Source of the DNA: Phascolarctos cinereus | Taxonomy: Eukaryota; Chordata; Mammalia; Diprotodontia; Phascolarctidae | Assembly: GCF_002099425.1 (NCBI RefSeq) | Contig: NW_018343979.1 | Span: 4,285,001-4,349,000, forward strand | Direction of reading: 5' to 3' | Length of the DNA stretch: 64,000 bases | Shown here: positions 32,606 through 43,640 of the stretch, in pieces | Position numbering within the stretch: the first letter of the stretch is position 1 | Layout of the letters: each line of letters opens with the position of its first letter | The notes under the pieces: generated by a model | Told to the model about the DNA's origin: nothing | Databases searched by the model: none | The model's input: the letters and a program-made list of their open reading frames with translations, nothing else | Program-made: the position numbers and the translations under genes

Positions 32606-33214
32606 GCACAATGGTGTCTTCAAGTCCTTTTTTGCTTTGCTTCCAAGAAAACACCAGTAGCCTAAAAAATTAAAATACAAAGAGGTAGGCTTTCAAGATA
32701 ATGTGATGTTAACATTCTCAACAAATGTGGGAAGCTTGAAAAGGGGCTCTAGAGACTGAATCCATTTAATTCACAAAAGGCAGTGGTGTGAGTGTGAAAT
32801 GCTACTCTCATTGGGATATTCAGAGTTGATAAACAAAAAAAAGAGATCTGAAGACAGAAATAAGAAGGAAAAACAAAGTGAAGCAGCTTGGGCAATGGGG
32901 ACAAGGTACATAAACTACCAGCAATGTCCACAGGGAAATATTTACAAGAACAAAGATAAGAAAAGCACACATACAACAGAGATTAAAAGGAAAACAAAGT
33001 GAGAATATTCTGCTTACAGATCACAGACTTAATGCCAGAGGGAAGGGAAAATGATGCAGTAAACAAAGCCAACTTGGTGACCACAGACATTTTCAAAGAG
33101 GTAGAGGAAGGACAGACCTTTGTAATGGACACTGTAGATCTAAACAAGGTGGGATATGACTCCCTTTGTTTTCCTTACAAGTAAAGCCTAAAAGCTTATA
33201 AAGCCCCTTAAAAA
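32606..33214. other. Unassigned; short exon-like frame
   Basis: No repeat recognised. The frame 32999-33184 contains TDIFKEVEEGQTFVMDTVDLNK, preceded by 'attctgcttacag' (splice-acceptor-like) and followed after LNK by GTGGGA (donor-like). I do not recognise the peptide and call no gene. Confidence 0.4.
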
Positions 33215-33355
33215 TCACTGTGTATTTATTTTGTATTTATATTTACTTCTCTGAGAACATGTATCTTTCATAAATAATTGAGGGCAGGGTGTATCTCAAC
33301 TTTGTAATCGTATCTACAGACACTAGCACACAGTAGGTCATTAATAATATTCATT
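33215..33355 (+). mobile_element. L2 LINE, 3' tip
   Basis: 'tatttattttgtatttatat', 'aattgagggcagggtgtatc', 'gacactagcacacagtagg', 'tcattaataatattcattgg'. Forward L2 terminus. Confidence 0.85.
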
Positions 33356-33424
33356 GGCAGGTGACAAGATTAGAATTAAAGGAAAAAACAAGTTAGGGAC
33401 ATTTCTCAAATGTATTCACAAAGA

Positions 33425-33835
33425 AAAAGAGATGGGCTTTAGTCCCACATCTCCATTCAATCTTTCTCAGCTTTAGTTCCTTTATCTATAAAGCAAAGGT
33501 TTAACCTTTTTTTTTAGTGTTACAGATCTTTTTTGGCAGTTTTTTAAAGCCTATTGACTGACTACTTCTCAGATTCATGTATTTAAGTGAATAAAATAAA
33601 ACACATGGGATTAGAGAGGAAATCAATTATACTGATATGCAGTCATCAAAATTTTATATATATATACACATATATATGTACATATGTATACATATATACA
33701 CACATATGTGTGTGTGCATGTACATATGTATATGTATATGCACGTTTAAATTCATGGACCCCAGGTTAAGAATCCTTGCAATAAGGTTAGACTTATAGGG
33801 GACCTTTAAGAGTATTTCAGATTCTAATAGATTAT
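33425..33835 (+). mobile_element. MIR interrupted by a hAT-like element
   Basis: 33425-33505 ('gggctttagtcccacatctc', 'cctttatctataaagcaaag') and 33779-33835 ('ataaggttagacttatagg', 'ggacctttaagagtatttca') are consecutive MIR sequence. The DNA between is the hAT-like repeat. Confidence 0.72.
33506..33778. mobile_element. hAT/MER-type non-autonomous DNA transposon with internal microsatellite
   Basis: 'tttttggcagttttttaaag', 'aataaaataaaacacatggg', 'gaggaaatcaattatactga', ending 'catggaccccaggttaagaa' / 'tccttg'. The 'ggttaagaa(c)cc' ends and the 'cctttggcagt' block mark a mammal-wide non-coding DNA element. A TA/CA/TG microsatellite (33655-33745) has expanded inside it. A second copy lies at 43736-43917. 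Confidence 0.72.
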
Positions 33836-34039
33836 GTTTCAATGAAAATAAAGAAAGCCATAATAGAAATACATAATGGACCCAATGGCATGGTGAGTCG
33901 TAAGAAATGTGTAAGAATAAACACATTACAACAAGAACTAAGAAACACATTAGATTAAAATATGATTAGATACATGGGAAAATTTGAAACAAAATTTCAT
34001 GAGAGAGCTAGAGGATTATCTGTAACTAGAAAAGCATCA

Positions 34040-34860
34040 TGAATGACATCACACCTGAAATGACCTTTGAAGATTGCGAATTTCAATAGGAAGCTATGTG
34101 GAGAGAATACATTGAGGTACCTTAAATTAGGATGGTTAATAAATGTTTATAGAAGAGAAAGAAATTCTAGTTATGGGCAAAAGAATTTAGCAAAGGTACA
34201 AAGGGTAAGAGAGGGCAAAGTGACGGATGATCATGGAAGGGAATGTGATAGAAGAAGGCAACAAAGGTAGGTTGGAAACCAAATTTTGAATGTCTAGCTA
34301 AGAAACATGTATTGTGGAAATAGGCAATGGAGATTCACCTTTTCATAAGCAGGGAGAAAATATGAAGTTCAATTATTTGATAAGACTGCTTTGATAAATA
34401 ACAGACTGGAGGGGGGAAGAGTTGTAGATAGGTAAACAATTGGGAGGGCATTATAAAAGTCCAAATGAAAAGTAATTAGGACTTTGAAGGGTGGTAAAAC
34501 ATAAAGGAAGTGTTGGATGTGAAAGGTATTGTGGAGAGAAAATAGATCAATTTGGGCTACTGATTTGAAGTGTGGCATTTGTAAGAGGAAAGAACCAAAG
34601 ATGCATCCAAGATTGTGAATCTGGGTGTCTGGAAAAGTGATGTTGTCATCATCAATAGACATCAGGAAGTCAGGAAGAAGGGTGAATTTTGAGGGGAAAT
34701 TAATTCAGTTTCGGGCAACTGCTGCATTTTCAGTGAAAGTGAGACATTTGGGCAGAGCTGTTAAACAAGTAATTCAAAATGTGGAGCTCAGAGTAGAGGT
34801 CAAGGATGGGGATATAGATTTGGAAGCTATACTCTTAGAGTGATAATTGAAGGTAGAGGA
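34040..34860 (-). mobile_element. L2 LINE, ORF2 region
   Basis: Reverse L2: 'gggagggcattataaaagtc', 'ggtattgtggagagaaaata', 'ccaaagatgcatccaagatt', 'gtgtctggaaaagtgatgtt', 'gaggtcaaggatggggatat', 'gatttggaagctatactctt'. Same block order as the L2 at 30690-32000. Its 3' tip is missing. Confidence 0.85.
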
Positions 34861-35257
34861 GTGAGCTGGATCGTTAAGAGACAATACTTTGGGTTTCTTT
34901 TGCTTTAAAACCATTTTATTTTCTTTCATTGTCCTGTCAGTCAGGCAAGTTCTATTATTTCCCCAGCAGAATCCCTCTGCCCATTAACCCTCATGTTTTA
35001 TCTGAGTTGAAGATGCCTTTTAGACAATTCTTAACTTGAGGACTCACCTTTGGCTTTTGAAAACTGCTATGAACTTCTGAACATTCATATTGGACTAGTG
35101 AGGAGATTTTATCAGCATTCATGCCTAGAAACTTACCTCTGTATATTTAGTCTCTAGATCTCTATTTTGCCATATACATTAATCAGATAGAGCAATTGAA
35201 TAGACAACAAAGCTCATGAAATTCCTTGTCCAATGAATTGCCACATTAGCCAAGATG
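34861..35257. other. No recognised feature
   Basis: Unique DNA between an L2 and a SINE, with no repeat or exon seen. Confidence 0.45.
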
Positions 35258-35510
35258 ATAGATGGCACAGGGGATAGACTGTAGGATTTAGAATGAGAAA
35301 GGTCTGAATTCAAATCTTGCCCCAAGCTCTTTATTAGCTGAGTGGACCTGGGCAAGCCACCTCTCTCAGCCAGCCTCATTTTTCTCATTTCTAAAATGGG
35401 GATGATGATAGCAGCTGCTTCACAAGCTGTTGAAAGGATCAGGTTAGGTATGTAAAGTGATTTAAAAATCTTAAAGCAATGTATAAATATTAGATATTAT
35501 TACTATTACA
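35258..35510 (+). mobile_element. Core-SINE (MIR/MAR-like), near full length
   Basis: 'gatagatggcacaggggata', 'gaattcaaatcttgcccc', 'gtggacctgggcaagccacc', 'tttctcatttctaaaatggg', then the tail 'gcttcacaagctgttgaaag' and 'tcttaaagcaatgtataaat'. Confidence 0.88.
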
Positions 35511-36339
35511 TAATGTTATGTTACAAAACAATTGCCATGTGGTCATTCCCCTCTATCACATTCAGCCAAGTGACAAGACATGATAGGCAGTCCCTTGCTA
35601 GAAGGGTATTTAGAACTTAAGCATTTATTTAAATATAATTATGTTCTTAAATGTTTAAAAAGACAAGCAATGACATGCTACAATTAAATCTGGGCAAATT
35701 ACAAAATTCATTACTCTGTCCACAGTAATATATTATTAATCTATTGCTAGTAAAGGAGAAAATGTTAGCTTAGCTCATAATTTGCATGTATATACATTAT
35801 TACCATTTGGCTAGTTTAAATTTGCATTCAGTTAATTGCTCATAAATAGGTTAGTTTGGAGAGCAAATAGGAACTTATCCCAATTCTATGTACAAATGCT
35901 CAGTCTTCTGATACTTTGTTCTAGGTGCCTGACTAAAATCTTCCATTTTTTTCTTTCTCTCAGTCCTGTACAGTGTCAAATACATTGTTAGCATGCAGGG
36001 GCTATTAAAAATAGCAAGCAACATATCTCCATGGAAAATCAGAACAGTCAGCATTACAACATTCTCATTCTCTGGAGGCAGAGGCAGATTAGATTCTTTC
36101 TCTGGTCTTTTCTTTTGTCCTGTTTAAATATCTTGAATATTTTGTGTTGAATAAATTCCTGACTTTAGCGCACTGTCCAATTACAGTGAATGCTTCTTAG
36201 TTATTAAAAATATCACCATGGCTTCAGTGTTTAATTTTCTGGGAAAAAAGTTTTGTACTATGTAGACTATGGACATTTTATGTTTAACCATAAAATAAAC
36301 AGTAAAATAATGCTCACTTGTTAAAGAAGAGAAAATTGC

Positions 36340-36555
36340 TATTTCAAATCCTTAGAAAAGAAAGGAAGAAGCAAGAGGGAGAAAGAGACAATGTAAGGGG
36401 AAGAAGAAGGGAGAGAGGAATGGAGGGAAGTAGGGAGAGAGTAAGAAGAGGGAAGAAGGAAAGTCAGGAAGTAATGAAGGAAGTAGTAAGAATAGAAGAG
36501 AGGAAGAGAGGAAAACCAAATAAAATCAAACAAAAAGTTAACAATAAGAAAATGT
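36340..36555. repeat. Purine-rich low-complexity tract (GGAAGA-like)
   Basis: Almost entirely A and G on the plus strand. Frames through it are compositional artefacts. Confidence 0.92.
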
Positions 36556-36799
36556 AATTATTTTGAGGTTTTAACTTCTCTAAGTCTTGTTAATATGCTA
36601 TATAGTTGATTCACAGCATATAAACAGCAAATACCAAGATGGAGTTCAAATTTTCTTTTTTCGGTTGTCATTGTGCAGTTTTTAAAGCAAAATGTTACTC
36701 ATACTGCAAAATATACAGTTAAATAAAACAAGGGCAGACATGATAGGTTTTACAATGTAGAAGCTTGTTCCCAAATTCAAATTTTATTACAGAGTGATA

Positions 36800-36915
36800 G
36801 GATAGATAGATATAGACATGTATATGTACACATTTATGCATATAAATATATTTATATGTACACATATGCATTCATGTATACACGTATATATACATACATA
36901 CATACACACACATGT
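36800..36915. repeat. (TATA/CATA)-rich microsatellite
   Basis: GATA start, then TATG/CATA units, ending in a CATA/CACA run. Confidence 0.9.
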
Positions 36916-37139
36916 CACTCTACAGAAGTTTTTAAGACCTATGTTTCAGAAAGACCAATTTGCTGACCCTTCTGGGAAAAAAATGGCACAAATAAATTTA
37001 ACTTGATAAATTTGACTCAGTATTTAATTTTTCATCATCATGATCATCATTATCATAGCAATAATAATAAACATCCTAAAAAACATTTTAAAAACTAAAT
37101 GTTTGAACTCAGGATTGAACATACAAATATATGATAGGT

Positions 37140-37200
37140 ATATGTGCATGCATGTATACGTACACCTATATTTCTACATCTATCTATCTATCTATCTCCA
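37140..37200. repeat. TATG/TATC microsatellite
   Basis: TATGTGCATG-type units, ending in four CTAT units. Confidence 0.85.
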
Positions 37201-38158
37201 AAAGGCTGGTTAATATTTTTTTAAAAGATATCTTTTGTTTCTATGAATTTTTTCCAAATAATTTATATCTTTCATTTTCACATTATAGTAATTCCTAGAT
37301 ATTTATCACACCCCACTGCCCCTATCAAATGAATCCTCCCTTGTAAAAATAAATATCTAAATAAATAAACAAAACCAGTTAAGTCAAACAAATTGACATA
37401 ATGATGAAGTCTGACAGTTGATATGCTGAGGTTGCATCTGTAGTTTCCAACCTTTCTACTGGAAAGAGAGAGGTGCTTCCACATCTCTTCCCTATAGAAA
37501 AAATTGGTCAATATTATTTCTCAACTTTAAGCTTTGTTTTTAGATTTTTTTTCTCTGTTGCTGTAGTTATACGTGTGTTTTTCTCCTGGCTTGACTTGCT
37601 TTACTGTGCATTAGTTTACGTGTATTCCACTCTTTCTCTAAATTCAGAATCATCTTGTCCCAAGGAATAATAATATTTATTCCATTACATTCCATTACAT
37701 AACACAATTTATTCAGTCATTCTTCCAATCCATGGTCATCTGCATTATTTTCATTTTGTTTTCACCATAAAAAGGACTATTATGAATATTTTGGTTCACT
37801 TAGAATCCTTCCTTCTATCTTTTATCTGTTCCTTATGGTGTCTCTGAGTGGGATCTTCAAGTCACAAAAGAGATGACCAATTTAGTGATTTATAAAACAT
37901 AAATATAAATTAGTTTTTTCTGAATGTTTGAACCAAATCAAAGCACAAGCAACACTGCAGTGCTGTCAATATTCTTGCAGCCCAATTAATACAAACTTTT
38001 TTCTTCCATTTTTCATATTTTCAAATTTATGGGATGTGAAATGAAGCCTTAGATTCTTTCAATCTGTATTTTTCTTATTAGTAGTAATTTGTGGGAATTT
38101 TTCGTTTGATCATTAAGAGTTTCCAATTCTCTTGGAAACTGTTCTGATCCTTTAATCT

Positions 38159-38214
38159 TACACACACACACACACACACACATACACACACACGCACACA
38201 TACAAACACACACA
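38159..38214. repeat. (CA)n microsatellite
   Basis: CA run with CATA and CG interruptions, inside the old L1. Confidence 0.97.
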
Positions 38215-38465
38215 TGTATTAGGTAATGGATGTTGGTATCAGATATTTCTATTAAATCCCTATATTGTCTCATTTTAGATATTTGATATAGCAGCTTTTT
38301 TCAAAATCATAGTTCATGAAATACTAGCTGTATTGATTCTTTTTGCAAAGTTGTTTTTCAATTTTATGCAGCCAAAATTGTATTTCCCTTTTTTATAATC
38401 ACTTATGTCCCTCTATCCATAATTGGGAAAAGTACTTTCTTCTATTTTTCTCTATTTATTAGTTT

Positions 38466-38512
38466 ATATATATATATACATATATATATATATACATATA
38501 TACATATATGTA
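38466..38512. repeat. (TA)n / TACA microsatellite
   Basis: TATA with ACAT interruptions, inside the old L1. Confidence 0.95.
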
Positions 38513-38584
38513 ATATTAAGCTTATGAATTCTATGTGTAATTTATTGTGGTATATTCTGTTAGTCTCTAATTTTAACCATTTTT

Positions 38585-38720
38585 TCCATTAACATGTAAA
38601 CTCCATAAAATAGGGAATTATTTATTTTTCTCACTGTATTTCTAGTACTGTACCTTATATAATACCTGAATATGATAAGGCACCTAAGAAATTCTTGATG
38701 AATGAATTAATGGGTGAATG
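38585..38720 (+). mobile_element. L2-type 3' tip
   Basis: 'acatgtaaactccataaaat', 'ttctagtactgtaccttata', 'gcacctaagaaattcttgat', 'gaatgaattaatg'. L2 terminus order. Confidence 0.7.
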
Positions 38721-38857
38721 GGTTTAACTTTTGTCATACTTCTTTTTCAGTTTCCCCAGTAAGTCTTGCTAAATAAGGGTCTTCCCTCAGTATTTTATTA
38801 TTCTTGAGTTTAAAGAACACTGAACTACTGAGTTCAAGTATTCTATTTTTGCTTCTT

Positions 38858-39106
38858 TGTTGTTGTTGTTATTGCTCAGTCATGTCTGACTCTTGGTGAC
38901 ACATTTTTGGGTTTTCTTGGCAAAGATAGTGGAGTGGTTTGCCATTTCCTTCTCCAACTCCTTTTACAGGTAAAGAAACTGAGGCCAACAGGGTTAAGTG
39001 ACTTGCCCAGGGTCACATGGTTAGTAAGTGCCTCAGGCCAGATTGAATTTCAGTTCTTCTTGACACCAGGCCCAGCGCTCTAACTAATGTGCCACCTAGC
39101 TGCTTG
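38858..39106 (-). mobile_element. tRNA-derived SINE with RTE/BovB-like tail
   Basis: Starts with the (TTG)n / 'gctcagtcatgtctgactc' tail in reverse, then 'tggcaaagatagtggagtgg', 'gtgacttgcccagggtcaca', ending 'tgtgccacctagctgc'. Inserted in the old L1. Well preserved, so relatively young among the copies here. Confidence 0.92.
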
Positions 39107-39710
39107 TCTGGTATATTCCACTGATTTAATTCTCCATTTTTAACACACCAAGTAGTTTATAACACAGTTTTTGTTCAAAGAGTTATGTTTCCTTTATCTC
39201 TGTAGTTGTTCTCTTAAGTAATTCCTTAATAATTTCTTCAGTATTGCTCTAATTCTTTACATTAACCTAGGTACTATCGTAATATTTTATCTGTATAGTC
39301 AACCTACAAGCAATGAATAGGTGTACTACAATGCTTTTCTTCAATTATTTGTGCAAAACACTGTTTTGTTACTGTATTATATCTTGAGTATGTCTTGGTA
39401 AGTTGGTTACTAGATATCCTACAAATTTTTAGTTATTTTGAATGGGATTTTTCTTCTGTCATTTTATCTTGCTTTTTGTTATTGTTATATAGAAATGTGG
39501 GTGACTTTATGGGTTTAATTTGTATCCTGCTATTTTATTTAAGCTATTAATTATCTAAATTAAATTTTTGAATATTCTGTGGAGTTTTCTAAGTAAACCA
39601 TTGTAGACTAATTGTTTGTAGTGCCACAGGCCTACTTTGCCAAAATATCAGTGTACTAAACTTCTTAGGCCTGGACTTCCAACAATTAGCTACTTTTCTG
39701 GTCCTGACCC

Positions 39711-39787
39711 TAATCAATCAGTTAATAAACATTTATTAAGTACCTACCATGTGCTATACACTGTGGTAAGCACTTGGAATACAAAAC
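39711..39787 (-). mobile_element. L2 LINE, 3' tip
   Basis: 'taatcaatcagttaataaac', 'atttattaagtacctaccat', 'gtgctatacactgtggtaag'. Stops just before the next L1. Confidence 0.88.
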
Positions 39788-39821
39788 CCCATAAGATCAG
39801 CTAGAAGGCAGCAACTCAGGT

Positions 39822-42290
39822 GGACAACCTTAAAATAATGCCTCAAATCAAATTTTGGAGTAGCAGAACCAGGAAAAGTTCAGTGTTAAACTTTTTTTGG
39901 GTGAAGAAAATAGGTTGGTAAAAGACATCTTTGCCACTAAGGTGGAGGCCTGTCTGGAGTGCCCACCATGGCAGGAATGGCAGCTACAGCCACAGCAACA
40001 TCAGGAGGTTGTAGCCTATAGGGGGTCAGACAACTGCTCAGACACAGATTACAGGGCACCCTTTGTTGGCAATGGGTATAGCTGATGTTAGTTAGCAACT
40101 CTATTGCCCATACTCAATTCTTTGCAGTCCCGTGGCCAGAGAAGAGCACTGGTGGTTGGTCACAAGACAGAAGGTGCCAGGGCTCAGTTCCAAGGCAAAG
40201 AAGAATGTTAGTGCCTGTGGTTGCAGAAGAGTAGAGGACTTTCCTGGGTAAAGACCAGAACACAGACCAGGAGACACACAAAACTTCACTGAAGAAAAGA
40301 TCTCCATAAAAAGCAGAATAAGCCAAATAGAAAAGGAGGTAATATTCCTCAAAAATTAGAATTGGGCAAGTGAAAGTTAATAACTCCACAAGACAACACA
40401 AAACAAACAAAATCAAAAGAATGAAAAAAATAGGAAATAGAAGAAATATTTAATTGGAAAAAAACATGGATATGGGAAATAGATTAATGAGAGATAATTT
40501 AAGAATAATTGAACGACCTGAAAGCCATTATCAAAGAAAAAGCCTAGATATTATATTTCAAGAAATCATTAAAGAAAACCACCAATATCTTAGATCCAGA
40601 GGGCAAAGTAGAAATTTAAAGAACACACTGACCATTTCCTCAAAGAGATCCCAAAATGATAACTCCCAGGAATATTGTAGCCAAATTCCAAAGCTCCCAG
40701 GTAAAAAAGAAAATATTTCAAGCATCCAGAAAGCCACAGTCAGGATCACACAAGATTTAGCAGCTTCCAACTTAAAGGAACAGAGGACTTAAAATATGAT
40801 ATTCTGGAAGGCAAAGGAACTGGGATTAAAATCAAGAATAGCCTGCACAGTAAAACTGAGTATAATCCTTCTGGGGAAAAAGGGTATTAATGAAGGACTT
40901 TCAAACATTCCTGATGAAAAGATGAGATAAATAGACAATTTGACACAAGATCAAAGAGAAGCATAAAAAGATATGTATTAAATGGTAATCATAATCAACT
41001 CAATAAAGTTAAACTTTTTATACTCTATTTGGGAAGATGATATATGTAATGCCTAAGAACTTCATCATTATTAGGGCAGTTACATGGAGTTCACATAGAC
41101 AGAAGACATGAGTGTAAACTGATTATGTTGGAATGATCTCCAAAAAAAGAAAAACATGAAGACATGGGAAAGAAGGATGCACTGGGGAAAAGGGGAATGG
41201 AGAACTAGAATGGGGAAGGTTTTCTCACATAAAATAGGTATACAAGGAAGATCTTTTACAATGGAGAGGAAAATAGTGGGATGGCAGACAATGCTTGAAC
41301 CTCACTCTCATCAGAATTGGTTCAAAGAAGGAAGAATATGAATACACAATCAGTTGTGCCTAGAAATCTAACTTACCCAATAGGAAATAGGAGGGGAAGA
41401 TGATAATAGAAAGAAAGGGGATGATAAAAGGCAAGGAGGCAGTGGTTAGAAGCAAAATAGACTTGCGATGGGACAGATCAAGAGAGAAAAAGGAGGAGGA
41501 GAAGGAGGAGAGGAGGAAGAAGAGGAAGAAGAAGAGGAGGAAAAGAAGAAAATGGGATAGAGAAAGGTAAAGTTAATCATAACGGTGAATGGGAATGGAA
41601 TGAACTCACCTATAAAATGGAAGTGGATAGCAGAATGGATTAGAAACCAGAATCTGACAATACGTTGTTTACAAGAGACACACTTGAAATAGAAAGAAAC
41701 ATACGGAGTTAAAATTAAAAGCTGAAGCAGAATCAGATATACTTCAGCTAAAGTAAAAAAAAAAAGCAGTGGTAGCAACACAATAATATACCTAAGTAAA
41801 AGAGATAATTAACAAAACTACATTTTGAAAAAAGGTACCATACCAAGTTTATCTGATGAAGATCTAATTTCTCAAATACATAGTAATAGAACTGAATCAA
41901 ATTTATAAAAATAAGAGCAATTTTCCAATTGACAAATGATCAAAAGATATAAATAGATAGTTTTCAAAAGATATCAAAGCTACCTATAATCGTATGAAAA
42001 AAATTCTTTAAATCAACTATTGATTAGAGAAACATAAATTAAAACAACTCTGAGGTACCACCTCACACATCTCAGAAATGACAAGTGCTAGAGGAGATGA
42101 GGGAAGATAGGTACACTAATGAATTGTTGGTGGAGTAGTGAACTGGTCCAACCATCCTGGAGAACAATTAGAACTATCCCCAAAGGGCTATGAATATGAG
42201 CATTTCCTTTAACCAAGAAATACCGTCAGTTCTGTATCCCAGAGATTAAAAAAAAAAAACAAACAAACCAGGAAACAGATCTGTATCACA
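39822..42290 (+). mobile_element. L1 spanning leader to 3' end with most of ORF2 deleted
   Basis: Leader from 'aaccttaaaataatgcctc' matches the L1 leader at 22376. ORF1 remains (40290-40970) lack the N-terminal part: after 40288 the sequence jumps to coiled-coil coding. RRM and C-terminal blocks follow (40454-40792, RPESHYQRKSLDIIFQEI). Inter-ORF DNA runs 40970-41580. Endonuclease N-terminal coding (41590-41780, 'tacaagagacacacttgaa', the QETHL block) then joins near 41845 directly to the ORF2 C-terminal region ('gatgaagatctaatttctc' to 'gttctgtatcccagag') and an A-run at 42250. About 3 kb of ORF2 is missing at that join. Confidence 0.82.
41490..41556. repeat. (GGA/GAA)n purine tract in the L1 inter-ORF region
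   Basis: AGGAGG and GAAGAA triplets, pure purine on the plus strand. Confidence 0.93.
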
Positions 42291-42499
42291 ACAGGGTTTG
42301 AGTAATAGTAGATTTTGTAAACAAGTCATGAACAGACTGAAGAAGCTGAAAAAAAGAATGTGGGATCAAACAAATATGAAAGCTTAGAGCAAGACCATAA
42401 GTCAGAACTTTTTATATGACTCCTGAGTCAATATTTCTAGTCCCAATTTCTCTTCTAACCATCAGAACTATATCTCCAACTGTCCAATACATACTGTTG

Positions 42500-43130
42500 T
42501 TCATCATTCATTTTAAAAGAGAACCAATGATATCACAGAGTGATGTCTTGACTTACATGTGAATCGGATTTAAGTGAGGCAGAGTTGCACAAAGTGGTCA
42601 ACCTCACTTTCTCTTCCAGAGTTATTAAAGTCCTGTGGCAAGTGGGCAGCTAGGTGGTGCAATGGAAAGAGCACCAGCCCTGAGGTCAGGAGGACCTGAG
42701 TTCAAATCCGGCCTCAGACCAAACACTTAACACTTACTAGCTGTGTGACCCTGGGTGGGTCACTTAGCCTCAGTTGCTTAAAAGCAAAAAAATAAAAATT
42801 AAAAAAAAAGTCCTGTGGCAAGACAAAAGTCATGATGACAGTTGATGACCTAGGCAGGATACAGTGTATAACCTTGTAATTTTCAACGTCTGAGCAAGCT
42901 CTAAGTGCTCCACAGCACCGGTGCCTGTTTCACCCACCTTCATGGCCATGGAACAAATTGTTCTTACATGCCCATTCGGCTGGTGGAAGTCTTCACATGC
43001 TTGAAATTTACATCTCCCTGACTCACTAATGGGCTTGAGGTCAATTGATTATCCTCAAATTGGTTTAGCCCATCTGCCAAGACGGTTTTACTGGGCTATG
43101 GCCAGTGTACATGCTATGGATTCTTGGAAG
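42500..43130 (+). mobile_element. Old interspersed repeat of unknown class
   Basis: 'ttgttcatcattcattttaa', 'gtgatgtcttgacttacatg', 'gaatcggatttaagtgaggc', 'cacctt catggccatggaac'-type blocks. I recall this kind of sequence as repetitive in marsupials but cannot name the class. A short related piece ('tgttcatcatccgttctc') is at 52228-52260. A young SINE interrupts it at 42643-42807. Confidence 0.5.
42643..42807 (+). mobile_element. Young A-tailed tRNA-derived SINE
   Basis: 'gggcagctaggtggtgcaat' with A-box-like 'taggtggtgcaatgg', B-box-like 'gagttcaaatccgg', 'tagctgtgtgaccctgggt', 'cacttagcctcagttgc', then A-rich tail. Flanked by a perfect 16-bp duplication, aaagtcctgtggcaag, at 42627-42642 and 42808-42823. 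The perfect duplication and intact promoter boxes make it the youngest-looking insertion in the window. The A tail and lack of a BovB-like end point to L1-driven insertion. Confidence 0.96.
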
Positions 43131-43504
43131 CACAGGAGAGGTTGGGTGACAGGTGGACACAAAGATGGATAAACCCCATGAAAAGGACTCCACAACCCTC
43201 ACACCAAAGTGCTAGTCCTCTCTGAACACCCCAATACACCTCTGCCTGATAGATATCTATATCTGGAAGGAGGACCATTACCTTATTCTCAGGATGCCTA
43301 AAAATGAATCTATAACTGTCCCTTTCAACTCCAACCACATCTCTTGCCAGACTTCTCTATTTCTACTATTGGGACCAGTCACTCATCCTATAATTATTCT
43401 TGAATTTGCCTTCTCTATAACCAAAAATCACTAATTTCTGATGAATAATCAATTTGTACTGATTCTTATTGCTTAATGTCTCTCACAAATATTGTATAAA
43501 TAAA

Positions 43505-43640
43505 GAGTTAGAGGATCTGGGTTTGAATCCTTAGATTCTGGTATTCATTACTTTATGACCTTGAGCAAGTTACTAATCTCAACTGTAAAATAAGGGGGTT
43601 GGGTTAGGTAACCCATGAGGCCCTTCTAGCTCTAAATCTA
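43505..43640 (+). mobile_element. MIR
   Basis: 'gatctgggtttgaatcctta', 'tgaccttgagcaagttacta', 'gtaaaataagggggttgggt', 'catgaggcccttctagctct'. Forward MIR 3' two-thirds. Confidence 0.88.

Larger units (their letters stand above)
35511..37649. other. Longest nearly repeat-free stretch, AT-rich
   Basis: Apart from simple repeats at 36340-36555, 36800-36915 and 37140-37200 I find no transposon from 35511 to about 37300. It contains two perfect octamers ATTTGCAT (35780-35787 and 35820-35827) and several TAAT-core motifs. No coding exon is visible. 37400-37649 may already belong to the old L1 that follows. Confidence 0.5.
37650..39605 (-). mobile_element. Very old L1, ORF2 3' half
   Basis: Reverse L1 ORF2 with strong decay: 'acacaatttattcagtcatt', 'aatttatgggatgtgaaatg', 'ttttatgcagccaaaattg', 'cttatgtccctctatcca', 'gttactgtattatatcttga', 'agaaatgtgggtgactttat', 'gggtttaatttgtatcctgc'. 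The order matches the younger L1 at 61648-63928. Interrupted by a CA repeat (38159-38214), a TA repeat (38466-38512), an L2-type tip (38585-38720) and a SINE (38858-39106). Confidence 0.75.

Noticed and set aside
42500-43130. Considered as a retroviral or LTR fossil
   Set aside because: No paired terminal repeats and no coding blocks; only the resemblance to an abundant marsupial repeat of unclear class remains.
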